64,000 bases of DNA, taken from UBA952 sp044361535. Lineage in GTDB: Bacteria; Bacteroidota; Bacteroidia; Flavobacteriales_D; Crocinitomicaceae. The stretch's first letter is position 1; each line of letters starts with the position of its first letter. The stretch spans positions 372,001 through 436,000 of the forward strand of contig JBIKIQ010000001.1 in assembly GCA_044361535.1 (NCBI GenBank), read 5' to 3'. The notes below the pieces were generated by a model. It was not told the DNA's origin. It did no database searches and worked only from the letters and a program-made list of their open reading frames with translations. Positions 1 through 8,409 of this stretch are shown here, one piece after another. A program made the position numbers and the translations under genes.

Positions 1-3000
1 AAATTCGAAAATAATATTTTCAATGGTGTAGTGAATTATACAAATAAAACTAACACCAATGTATCACCATTAAATAACTATCGTGCTCATAGATATGGTA
101 GTGTTTACTACACAGTTTTACAAAATTATCCAGGGGCTGTTATTTTATCTACTAGTCAATCACAATTTCCAAATCCAAATTCAAGTGGGTTTTTTAGTTG
201 GACATACAATGGAAACATTATTCCTTGTAATGTGCCAAGTGGTAGTCAACCTTTAAGTTTAACGAGAATAGCAGGGCCGACAAATATTATTGATGGAGGC
301 AATCCAAATCATGAATATTATGATATTGATTTAACAATTAACGATAGAGGAAAATTTGGGGGTCCGTATACTTTAAATAATTATTCTGCAACTAATAATT
401 CCGGATTTTCTTTTGTCAATGATTTGTCAATGCCCACAGACCTGTTTCCTTCAACGCAAGTTAATATAAAAGCAAGTGGATATCATTCAAATCAAGGGGC
501 GTCATCACAAAGTTTTTATGACTTAAAAAATGCTGAATATTTTTTTGGTGTTTTTGATCCCGGGCAAGGAAGCGGAAATCAAATAGTTGCTGAAGATGGG
601 TCATTTGATAATTCCTTTGAATCTGTATTCAGAAATCAAGCTACTTGGACTATTTCAAGTGGCCCAACATTATTTAATATTCGCTTTAAAGATGCAAATA
701 ATAACTGGGGGCCTTTGTTTAAAAAGACGGTATTTCCATATGGAGACTTTCCAAATGCTCAGTTAATTCAGCAGGGTGATACAATAAATGTTTGTCCTAA
801 TGGTAATGTAACATTAACTTACAATGGCCCCAATGGCTATACACCAACGTGGTTTAATGGTTCTAATAACACAACCATTACTTTTTCTGCAACCACAATT
901 GGTTACTATTCTGTATCATCAACCTTAGGAAATAGCACTTATTATGATAGTATTTATGTAGGGTTTCTTCAAACGCCATCACCAAACATTACCCCAAGTG
1001 GTTCATTATTAGTGTGTTCATCAAGTAATATAACCCTATCAACACAAAGTAGTGCAAACACAACTTTTCAATGGTATTACAACAATAATCCTATTTCTGG
1101 AGCAACAAGTATAAATTACCTTCCAACCCAATTGGGTAATTATTTTGTTAGAGCAACATCAACGATTACGGGCTGTCAGGGTAATTCTACAATTACAAAT
1201 TTGTCTTCAACCCCCACAATAACGGCAACTGGTTCAACAACTTTATGTTCGGGTCAATCGGTAACTCTATCATCAAATTTTACTACTGGTAATCTCTGGT
1301 CAAATGGTGCAACGACACAAAGTATAACAGTAACACAAAGTGGTAATTATTCCGTAACTGTTACAAATGGCTCTTGTTCAGCCACGTCAAATATTATTGT
1401 TGTAAATGGTGCTCCAACTATAAGTGCAGGTGGCCCAACAACCTTTTGCTCAGTCGGTTCAGTAACATTAACATCATCGAGTGCAACAGGTAACACTTGG
1501 TCAACAGGTGCAACAACCCAAAGTCTAAGTGTATCTCAAAGTGGAAATTATACAGTGAGTGTTTTCAACGGATCTTGCTCAGCAATATCAAATACAATAA
1601 CAATTACAGTAAATCCGGTTCCTGCAACACCAACAATTAGCTCAAGTGGTCCGACAACGTTTTGTTCAGGAGGTTCAGTAATACTAACCTCCTCAAGTTC
1701 AACTGGAAATACTTGGTCAACTGGTGCAACAACTCAATCGATAACTGTAACTCAGGGCGGCAACTACACTGTAAGCGTTTCAAATGGCTCTTGCTCAGCT
1801 GCCTCTAACGCAACATCAGTTGTGGTAAATTCTACTCCAGCAACTCCAACAATTAGTGCAAGCGGACCAACAACATTTTGTTCAGGTGGTTCATTAACTT
1901 TAACATCCTCGAGCGCAACAGGTAATACCTGGTCAACAGGCGCAATAAGTCAATCAATCATAGTTAATCAAAGTGGAAATTATACAGTAAGTGTTTCAAA
2001 TGGAAATTGTTCCTCGACATCAATTGTAAAATCAGTAACAGTAAATCCTGTCCCTGCGACACCAACAATTAGCACAAGCGGTCCGACAACGTTTTGTTCA
2101 GGCGGTTCGGCAACCTTAACATCCTCAAGTTCAACAGGAAATACTTGGTCAACCGGTGCCACTACTCAATCGATTACTGTTACTCAGGGCGGCAACTACA
2201 CTGTAAGCGTTTCAAATGGCTCTTGCTCAGCTGCCTCTAACGCAACATCAGTTGTGGTAAATTCTACTCCAGCAACTCCAACAATTAGTGCAAGCGGACC
2301 AACAACATTTTGTTCAGGTGGTTCATTAACTTTAACATCCTCGAGCGCAACAGGTAATACCTGGTCAACAGGCGCAATAAGTCAATCAATCATAGTTAAT
2401 CAAAGTGGAAATTATACAGTAAGTGTTTCAAATGGAAATTGTTCCTCGACATCAAATATGACAACTGTAACAGTAAATCCCATCCCTGCAACACCAACAA
2501 TTAGCGCAAGCGGTCCTACAACTTTTTGTTCCGGCGGTTCAGTAATATTAACCTCCTCAATTTCAACTGGAAATACATGGTCAACAGGTGCAACAACGCA
2601 ATCTATCACTGTTACTCAAAGTGGAAATTATACAGTCAGTGTTTCAAATGGAAACTGTTCGAATTCTTCAGCAGTTACTCAGATTAATGTTAATCCAATA
2701 CCAAATTCAACAATCAATGCAAGCGGTCCAACCACTTTTTGTTCAGGCGGATCAGTTACTTTAACGTCTACAAGTTCATCGGGAAATACTTGGTCTACAG
2801 GAGCAACAACTCAATCAATCATTGTTAATCAGAGTGGCAGTTATCAATTAACTGTTTCTGACGGACAATGTTCAAGTACTTCTATTCCTTTGAACGTTAT
2901 TGTTAATTCAATACCAAACACACCAGTTATAAGTTCAATTGGAAATACAACATTTTGTCAAGGAGATTCCGTATTGTTAGCAAGTTCATATTTTACTGGT

Positions 3001-3738
3001 AACACTTGGTCAAACGGACAAATAGTAAACTCGATTTATGTCACTCAAAGTGGATTTTATACGGTTCAATATATTGACAATAATGGATGTTTATCAACTT
3101 CAAATCCTTTTGCGGTAACAGTTCTACCTTTACCTCAAGTTAACGTAGTTTCAAGTGGTTCGACGACATTGTGTCAAGGGGAAAGCGTCACGTTAACATG
3201 TACTCCCGCAAGTTCATACTTTTGGTCGAATGGTAGTTTAAATCAATCAATCATCGTTAATCAATCAGGTTCATATTCTGTTAATGTCACTGGATCTAAT
3301 GGTTGTAGTAATACTTCTTCTCCAACAGTTGTGGTTGTTAATCCAAATACATCTTCTTCATTGAATCAAAACGCTGTTAATAGTTTCACTTTAAATGGAC
3401 AAACATATAGCCAAAGTGGAACCTATACACAAGTAATACCAAATTTATATGGTTGTGATAGCACAATCACACTTAACTTAACGATTAGTTCATCTAGTTT
3501 GCATGTGAATTCCGCTAATTTCAGTGTTTATCCTAATCCAACATTTGACAAGATTACTGTTAATGCCTTTTTTGATTCAAAACAAGCATTTAGCATTATT
3601 GATGGTGTTGGAAGAATACTTTTTAGCGGAGAATTATTTCCAGGAGATAACATAATTGCTCTCCAAGATTTTTCGAGAGGAACATATTCAATAGTAATAG
3701 TGGGTAATTCATCTCCTATTCAAATAATTAAAGAATAA
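1..3738 (+). CDS. Repeat-rich T9SS-secreted adhesin (5' end outside window)
   Basis: The reading frame is open from base 1, so the N-terminus lies left of the window; the GTG at 31 is only an internal codon. From about nt 980 to 3340 the protein is built of about 11 Ig-like units of roughly 72 residues. Each has a first Cys in a GPTTFCSGGS-type motif, a WSTGATTQS strand, a GNYTVSVSNG strand and a second Cys, so one disulfide per unit is likely. The last ~75 residues (from NFSVYPNPTFDKITV) are a type A T9SS C-terminal sorting domain with the YPNP motif. An LNGQTYSQSGTY...GCDS segment before it also occurs in the protein at 38184-40667. Inferred to be a cell-surface or released adhesin exported by Sec and T9SS; the ligand is unknown. 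Two adjacent units are duplicated at DNA level. Confidence 0.85.
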   Translation, partial: KFENNIFNGVVNYTNKTNTNVSPLNNYRAHRYGSVYYTVLQNYPGAVILSTSQSQFPNPNSSGFFSWTYNGNIIPCNVPSGSQPLSLTRIAGPTNIIDGGNPNHEYYDIDLTINDRGKFGGPYTLNNYSATNNSGFSFVNDLSMPTDLFPSTQVNIKASGYHSNQGASSQSFYDLKNAEYFFGVFDPGQGSGNQIVAEDGSFDNSFESVFRNQATWTISSGPTLFNIRFKDANNNWGPLFKKTVFPYGDFPNAQLIQQGDTINVCPNGNVTLTYNGPNGYTPTWFNGSNNTTITFSATTIGYYSVSSTLGNSTYYDSIYVGFLQTPSPNITPSGSLLVCSSSNITLSTQSSANTTFQWYYNNNPISGATSINYLPTQLGNYFVRATSTITGCQGNSTITNLSSTPTITATGSTTLCSGQSVTLSSNFTTGNLWSNGATTQSITVTQSGNYSVTVTNGSCSATSNIIVVNGAPTISAGGPTTFCSVGSVTLTSSSATGNTWSTGATTQSLSVSQSGNYTVSVFNGSCSAISNTITITVNPVPATPTISSSGPTTFCSGGSVILTSSSSTGNTWSTGATTQSITVTQGGNYTVSVSNGSCSAASNATSVVVNSTPATPTISASGPTTFCSGGSLTLTSSSATGNTWSTGAISQSIIVNQSGNYTVSVSNGNCSSTSIVKSVTVNPVPATPTISTSGPTTFCSGGSATLTSSSSTGNTWSTGATTQSITVTQGGNYTVSVSNGSCSAASNATSVVVNSTPATPTISASGPTTFCSGGSLTLTSSSATGNTWSTGAISQSIIVNQSGNYTVSVSNGNCSSTSNMTTVTVNPIPATPTISASGPTTFCSGGSVILTSSISTGNTWSTGATTQSITVTQSGNYTVSVSNGNCSNSSAVTQINVNPIPNSTINASGPTTFCSGGSVTLTSTSSSGNTWSTGATTQSIIVNQSGSYQLTVSDGQCSSTSIPLNVIVNSIPNTPVISSIGNTTFCQGDSVLLASSYFTGNTWSNGQIVNSIYVTQSGFYTVQYIDNNGCLSTSNPFAVTVLPLPQVNVVSSGSTTLCQGESVTLTCTPASSYFWSNGSLNQSIIVNQSGSYSVNVTGSNGCSNTSSPTVVVVNPNTSSSLNQNAVNSFTLNGQTYSQSGTYTQVIPNLYGCDSTITLNLTISSSSLHVNSANFSVYPNPTFDKITVNAFFDSKQAFSIIDGVGRILFSGELFPGDNIIALQDFSRGTYSIVIVGNSSPIQIIKE
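1750..2023 (+). repeat. 274-bp perfect direct repeat, copy 1
   Basis: This stretch of the adhesin gene is identical base for base to 2182-2455, at an offset of 432 bp (144 codons, two Ig-like units). Flanking units match only imperfectly. Perfect identity, including third codon positions, points to recent unequal crossover or gene conversion inside the gene. Confidence 0.95.
2182..2455 (+). repeat. 274-bp perfect direct repeat, copy 2
   Basis: Second copy of the repeat at 1750-2023. The match ends upstream at 2181 (T against A at 1749) and downstream at 2456 (A against T at 2024). The offset is a multiple of three, so gain or loss of the segment keeps the reading frame. Confidence 0.95.
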
Positions 3739-3742
3739 TTAT

Positions 3743-4069
3743 ATGACATTCATCGCAAAAACTTGGAACAACGGTCATCGTCACGCATCTGGCGCTGGAT
3801 ATGGAATTAAAATCACTTTGCAAGATCGCGAGCAATTTTTCAATAGGAGTTGGCATATTGTCAATCTTAATCTTTCTGGCAACGCAAACCCAATTGAGGT
3901 AAACGTAGCTAAACCTTCTTTTTGGAATAGAACCTGTGGAGAATTAATAAGTCAAGAAATTGGTTTATGGCTTCAAAGAAATAATGCTGAAACTTGGCCG
4001 CCAAGAAGACCCCATCAAGTAAGAATGACTGTTATGGGAGAAAGAGAATTTAAAGTGGAATTAATTTAG
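3743..4069 (+). CDS. Small protein of unknown function
   Basis: A 108-residue protein starting with ATG 4 bp after the adhesin stop. I do not recognise the family. It has no signal peptide or membrane segment and is rich in Trp, Arg and His, including an ETWPPRRPHQVRMTV segment near the end and WHIVNLNLSG in the middle; it looks like a compact cytoplasmic beta-rich domain. The tight spacing suggests cotranscription with the adhesin and with the next small gene. The close packing of three same-strand frames supports a real gene, but no function can be inferred. Confidence 0.6.
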   Translation: MTFIAKTWNNGHRHASGAGYGIKITLQDREQFFNRSWHIVNLNLSGNANPIEVNVAKPSFWNRTCGELISQEIGLWLQRNNAETWPPRRPHQVRMTVMGEREFKVELI

Positions 4070-4076
4070 TTTGGAA

Positions 4077-4424
4077 ATGGAAGTCCTTTATAGACGCATT
4101 GAAACTTTACTTCAAGGAATAACTCAAATACCTTTACAAAACGGAAATTTCTATCGATATCTTGGACCAGTAACTACAACAATAAATGGCAACAGGTTTC
4201 CTGCTTTTTTGTACGAAATAAGTCCAAATAACCAAAAACGGGTATCTATTAATTTAATTCACTCGATGTATGAACAAACATTGAGAACAGGCACCATTCC
4301 ACCGAGAGCAGAAATATTTGTTTTATTTCCATTTGAACTTTGTTCTCGCCCTTGCAATTATACAGTTTCCGAATTTATTGTTGAGCAATTAATTTTAGAT
4401 GATCTTAGAATTCAAAAATATTAA
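4077..4424 (+). CDS. Small protein of unknown function
   Basis: A 115-residue protein starting at ATG 4077; a TTG at 4071 in the same frame would add two residues. It begins 7 bp after the previous stop. The family is not recognised. There is no signal peptide or transmembrane segment. Features are an RYLGPVTTTINGNRFPAFLYEI segment, an IFVLFPFELCSRPC segment with two Cys, and an acidic C-terminal helix. Probably the last gene of a transcript with the adhesin and the 108-residue gene; a palindrome-rich convergent intergenic region follows. Confidence 0.6.
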   Translation: MEVLYRRIETLLQGITQIPLQNGNFYRYLGPVTTTINGNRFPAFLYEISPNNQKRVSINLIHSMYEQTLRTGTIPPRAEIFVLFPFELCSRPCNYTVSEFIVEQLILDDLRIQKY

Positions 4425-4496
4425 AAACTAATTTCAGATATTTGAAGCTCGTCAAAAAAACCGTCGTGTTGAGTTTGTGATTTCGTTTGAATGATA

Positions 4497-4601
4497 AACC
4501 ATTGAAATGGTTGATGTTTTTGTGGTTGTGTGCTCCTAGGTGGCGGATTAATCCGCCACCTAGGAGGTGGTTATTCGAATTTCACAATCGTTTCAACGAT
4601 T
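4497..4601. repeat. Symmetric triple-palindrome element between convergent genes
   Basis: Three inverted repeats are laid out symmetrically. The centre is a perfect 34-bp palindrome at 4533-4566 (arm CTCCTAGGTGGCGGATT). At 4497-4512 is AACCATT-GA-AATGGTT, and at 4586-4601 AATCGTT-TC-AACGATT; the gaps to the centre are 20 and 19 bp. A further TTATTCG/CGAATAA pair lies at 4604-4630. The centre is much richer in G+C than its surroundings. It could end transcription in both directions, but no clear T-tract follows the central arm; a REP-like or mobile palindromic element is the alternative. Confidence 0.7.
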
Positions 4602-4685
4602 TATTATTCGCTCGTCTCCTCATCGAATAACATCATTATCAATAACAATCAAATAAATTGCTGCTGTCGTTTTTGCGAATGGATT

Positions 4686-7517
4686 TTATAATTCTTGCTC
4701 CAAATATTTCGCGGTATGCGACGTGTTTTTGAATTTCTTAACCAAATCTTCAGGAGTTCCTTTTGCAATTATTTCTCCACCAAATTTCCCGCCTTCAGGC
4801 CCAAGGTCAATTACGTAATCGGCAACCTTCACAACATCCAAATTGTGTTCGATAACCAAAACGGTATTGCCTTCATCCACCAAACGCTGCAACACATCCA
4901 ACAGCATTCGAATATCCTCAAAATGTAACCCAGTTGAAGGTTCATCCAATAAATAGATGGTTTTTCCCGTGCTTTTCTTTGCTAATTCTGAAGCAAGTTT
5001 TATGCGTTGTGCCTCACCTCCAGATAAGGTTGTCGATGGTTGCCCAAGAGTGATGTAACCCAACCCTACGGAATAAAGTGTTTGTATTACACGTGCGATT
5101 TTTGGTATGGATTCAAAAAATGGAACGGCTTCCTCTACCGTCATATTTAATACATCTGAAATTGATTTTCCTTTGAATCGAACTTCTAATGTTTCACGAT
5201 TGTAGCGTTTTCCCTGACAGGTATCACATTCAACATAAACATCTGGTAGGAAGTTCATTTCAATTTGCTTTAACCCACCTCCATTGCATGTTTCGCATTT
5301 TCCACCGGCTACGTTGAATGAAAATCGTCCAGGTTTGTATCCACGAATTTGTGCTTCAGGTAAAGAAGCAAATAAAGATCTTATTTCATCAAAAACTTTC
5401 GTGTAAGTAGCCGGATTTGAACGAGGTGTTCTTCCAATTGGACTTTGATCAATTTGAATTACTTTATCGATGTGTTCCAAGCCATGAACTGATTTGTATT
5501 CCAATGGTTTTTTAACGCTGTCATACACGTAATGCATGAGAATTGGAAGAAGTGTATTTGTAATTAAGGATGATTTTCCACTTCCCGAGACCCCTGTTAT
5601 GCAAGTCAACGTTCCTAAGGGAATCTTTATGTCTACATTTTTTAAATTATGTCCATTTGCTCCTTTTAATTCCATGAAATCCCCGTTTCCTTTTCGTCTT
5701 TTCTTGGGGATTTCTATCGATTTTGTTCCACGCAGATAAGCTGCTGTTGTCGAATCATCGGCATTCAATAAATGCGGTTTTGCAACCTGAATGATTTTAC
5801 CACCGTGTTTTCCAGCTTTTGGACCAATTTCCACTACCCAATCTGCTGATTCAATCATTTCCTTGTCGTGTTCAACAACAATAACCGAATTACCGGTGTC
5901 ACGCAATTTTTGAAGGGAGCGAATAAGTCGCGTATTATCGCGTTGATGCAAGCCAATTGATGGTTCGTCTAAAACGTAGATCACATTTAATAATTCACTT
6001 CCAATTTGGGTTGCTAAACGAATGCGTTGTGCTTCGCCACCCGATAAACTTCTTGCAGAGCGGTGAAGAGTGAGGTAATTCAAACCTACATCCAACATAA
6101 ATGACAAACGCGAACGAATTTCTTTTAAAATTTCAGTGGCAATTTGTAGTTGAGCATTTGTAAAGTGATTTTCAATTGTGGTAAACCAAACGGCTAATTC
6201 GCTTAAATCCAACGAAGCTAAATTGCCGATGTGTTTGTTCCCAATTCGAATAAAATGAGCTTCTTTTCGTAAGCGCGTTCCCAAACATTCTGGACACAAT
6301 TTTTTATTCATGAAACTTTGCGCCCAACGTTGAACACCAGCAGAGCTTTCTTCGGAATGTCGCGTTATGAAATTGATTAATCCTTCGTATTTAAAAACCG
6401 GTGCTTTTCCTCGTTGCTCCATGTCTTCGTTGCCGTACAACAAAACACGCAAAACATCTTCCGTGATATCAGAAAGTGGCGTATTAATCGAATAGTCGTG
6501 GAATTGTAGGAAGGTATCTATTTTATCAAAAATCCACGATTTCTTATATTCACCCAAGGGTGCAAGTGCTCCTTTTTTAACTGAGAGCGAGGTGTTTGGA
6601 ATAATCTTATCTAAATCGGCCTCTGTTACTTCACCAAGTCCGCTGCACGTTGGACAAGCGCCGTACGGAGAATTAAATGAAAATAAATTGGGTTCTGGAT
6701 CTGGGTAGCTAATTCCACTAGACGGACACATCAAACTGCGACTAAAATGGCGTACTTTTTCGCTATCAAACTCCATAATCATCATGGCTTTACTGCCGTG
6801 TTTCATCGTTGTTACAACAGATTCATAAATTCTCTTTCGATCTTTAGAATCAATTAATAAGCGATCAACCACCATTTCGATGTCGTGAATTTTATAGCGA
6901 TCGAGCTTCATTCCTTTGGTGATTTCTTGTAGTACACCATCTACTCTAACCTTGGTAAATCCTTGACGTTGAATTTGTTCAAATAACTCTCGGTAATGCC
7001 CTTTGCGACCTTTTACTTTTGGAGCTAAAAAAACAACTTTTTTCCCTTCGTATGCTTCGATGATTAAATCCACAATTTGCTCATCCGAATATTTCACCAT
7101 TTCCTCGTTCGTTTCATAGGAAAAAGCAGTTCCGGCTCGCGCGTACAATAATCGAAGAAAATCGTAAATTTCAGTTATGGTTCCAACAGTAGAACGAGGG
7201 GAACGAGAAACTGTTTTTTGTTCGATAGAAATCACCGGACTTAAACCCTCAATTTTGTCGACATCAGGTCGTTCTAAGCCACCCAAAAATTGCCTTGCAT
7301 AGGCTGAGAATGTTTCCAAATACCTACGCTGACCTTCAGCAAATATTGTATCAAATGCCAGAGAAGATTTCCCACTGCCACTGAGCCCCGTAAAAACAAC
7401 TAATTGGTTTCTAGGTATGGAAACGTCAATGTTTTGTAAATTGTGTTCTCTTGCTCCGTAAACCTCAATTCGGTCTAGTTCATTTGTAGTATCGTGTTCC
7501 TCAATTGTAGGCTGCAT
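4686..7517 (-). CDS. uvrA: Excinuclease ABC subunit A (UvrA)
   Basis: UvrA is the damage-sensing ATPase dimer of nucleotide excision repair that loads UvrB. At 943 residues the length is normal. Visible are a first Walker A (GLSGSGKSS, residues 44-52), two ABC signatures (SLSGGEAQRIRLA, TLSGGEAQRIKLA), a second Walker A (GVSGSGKSS), Walker B strands (YVLDEPSIGLH, YLLDEPSTGLH) and the C-terminal zinc motif CETCNGGG...CDTCQGKR. The first zinc module is degenerate: CPSSG replaces CxxC before SFNSPYGACPTC, leaving three of four Cys. The ATG overlaps the end of the upstream transglycosylase gene by 17 bp, so translation is probably coupled. Confidence 0.97.
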   Translation of the reverse strand: MQPTIEEHDTTNELDRIEVYGAREHNLQNIDVSIPRNQLVVFTGLSGSGKSSLAFDTIFAEGQRRYLETFSAYARQFLGGLERPDVDKIEGLSPVISIEQKTVSRSPRSTVGTITEIYDFLRLLYARAGTAFSYETNEEMVKYSDEQIVDLIIEAYEGKKVVFLAPKVKGRKGHYRELFEQIQRQGFTKVRVDGVLQEITKGMKLDRYKIHDIEMVVDRLLIDSKDRKRIYESVVTTMKHGSKAMMIMEFDSEKVRHFSRSLMCPSSGISYPDPEPNLFSFNSPYGACPTCSGLGEVTEADLDKIIPNTSLSVKKGALAPLGEYKKSWIFDKIDTFLQFHDYSINTPLSDITEDVLRVLLYGNEDMEQRGKAPVFKYEGLINFITRHSEESSAGVQRWAQSFMNKKLCPECLGTRLRKEAHFIRIGNKHIGNLASLDLSELAVWFTTIENHFTNAQLQIATEILKEIRSRLSFMLDVGLNYLTLHRSARSLSGGEAQRIRLATQIGSELLNVIYVLDEPSIGLHQRDNTRLIRSLQKLRDTGNSVIVVEHDKEMIESADWVVEIGPKAGKHGGKIIQVAKPHLLNADDSTTAAYLRGTKSIEIPKKRRKGNGDFMELKGANGHNLKNVDIKIPLGTLTCITGVSGSGKSSLITNTLLPILMHYVYDSVKKPLEYKSVHGLEHIDKVIQIDQSPIGRTPRSNPATYTKVFDEIRSLFASLPEAQIRGYKPGRFSFNVAGGKCETCNGGGLKQIEMNFLPDVYVECDTCQGKRYNRETLEVRFKGKSISDVLNMTVEEAVPFFESIPKIARVIQTLYSVGLGYITLGQPSTTLSGGEAQRIKLASELAKKSTGKTIYLLDEPSTGLHFEDIRMLLDVLQRLVDEGNTVLVIEHNLDVVKVADYVIDLGPEGGKFGGEIIAKGTPEDLVKKFKNTSHTAKYLEQEL

Positions 7518-8409
7518 AAGGTTTTAAATTCACATTTTTGGCAGGTAAAAGCAGCGTGAAAGAACCTAAATTTTTAGTTAGTTTATTACCCAATATCCAT
7601 GGATTTAATTTCACTAAAATCTTGTAGTTAATCCCTCGTTCTTTTGCCCACAACGCTAAGTTGTCAATTGGCGCTGAAACTGAAACAGATTCGGTTTGGA
7701 AAGGTTTATACAATTCTATTTTTTTCGTATCAAAGCCATATTTCTCTGGATTTTCCATGATTAATTTTACAGCTATGAAGCGCAACAGATATCTTGCCGT
7801 CTCTCCATTCATATCCATGTCAAAATAATGGGTTGCATCTTGCCACTTCATGTCTGACTTTATTCCGCCAATTCCCCGATTATAAGCTGCAGTTGCCAAC
7901 ATCCATGTTCCAACAGAGTCTTTTGCATTTTTTAGATAATTGCATGCTGCACGCGTAGCTTTCGTTAAGTTGTAGCGTTCATCAACCTCATCGTCTATAA
8001 TTAAATTATACTCACGACCAGTTTCTGGCATGAATTGCCAATATCCTTTTGCTCCCGCTGGTGAAGTTACATTTGCTAAATTACTTTCAATGATTGGTAA
8101 ATATTTAAAATCATTGGGTAGATTTTGTTCTTTTAAAATGGGTTCAATTACAGGGAAATAACGAGCTGCACGTTTCATGTTTAGAATTGTTTGACTGTGA
8201 AAATAAGCGTTAGCCATAATTTCTCGATCTAATCTTTCACGAATATCGTCATCCTCAAGTGAAACTTTCTCCCCAAAAAGAATAATTGATTTTGGAATAG
8301 GAGGGAGGTTCTGTTTTAAAGTAACAACTGTTGGTTTAGCATCTTTATTTTCTGTTTTGCAAGAAACAACTAGAATTAAAATCAATGCCCAGAGTAAGAT
8401 TTTTTTCAT
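7501..8409 (-). CDS. Lytic transglycosylase (MltD/SLT-type) lipoprotein
   Basis: A 302-residue peptidoglycan lytic transglycosylase of the GH23/SLT fold, cutting between MurNAc and GlcNAc. A lipoprotein signal ends in LVVSC with the lipidated Cys at 17. The catalytic Glu is E108 in LPIIESNL, followed by GAKGYWQFMPETGREYNL and the AYNRG motif typical of MltD. No LysM repeats are present, unlike E. coli MltD. The start codon shares one base with the stop of the upstream beta-helix gene (TAATG), and the 3' end overlaps uvrA. The association with uvrA appears to be positional only. Confidence 0.9.
   Translation of the reverse strand: MKKILLWALILILVVSCKTENKDAKPTVVTLKQNLPPIPKSIILFGEKVSLEDDDIRERLDREIMANAYFHSQTILNMKRAARYFPVIEPILKEQNLPNDFKYLPIIESNLANVTSPAGAKGYWQFMPETGREYNLIIDDEVDERYNLTKATRAACNYLKNAKDSVGTWMLATAAYNRGIGGIKSDMKWQDATHYFDMDMNGETARYLLRFIAVKLIMENPEKYGFDTKKIELYKPFQTESVSVSAPIDNLALWAKERGINYKILVKLNPWILGNKLTKNLGSFTLLLPAKNVNLKPYAAYN

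Noticed and set aside
1980..2609. Two minus-strand ORFs inside the adhesin repeats
   Set aside because: They are shadows of the repeat units; both encode the same antisense Val/Pro-rich pattern because the coding strand is repetitive.
4425..4685. Insertion-sequence end or transposase remnant at the palindromes
   Set aside because: No transposase-like frame or target-site duplication could be seen; only the inverted repeats themselves are supported.
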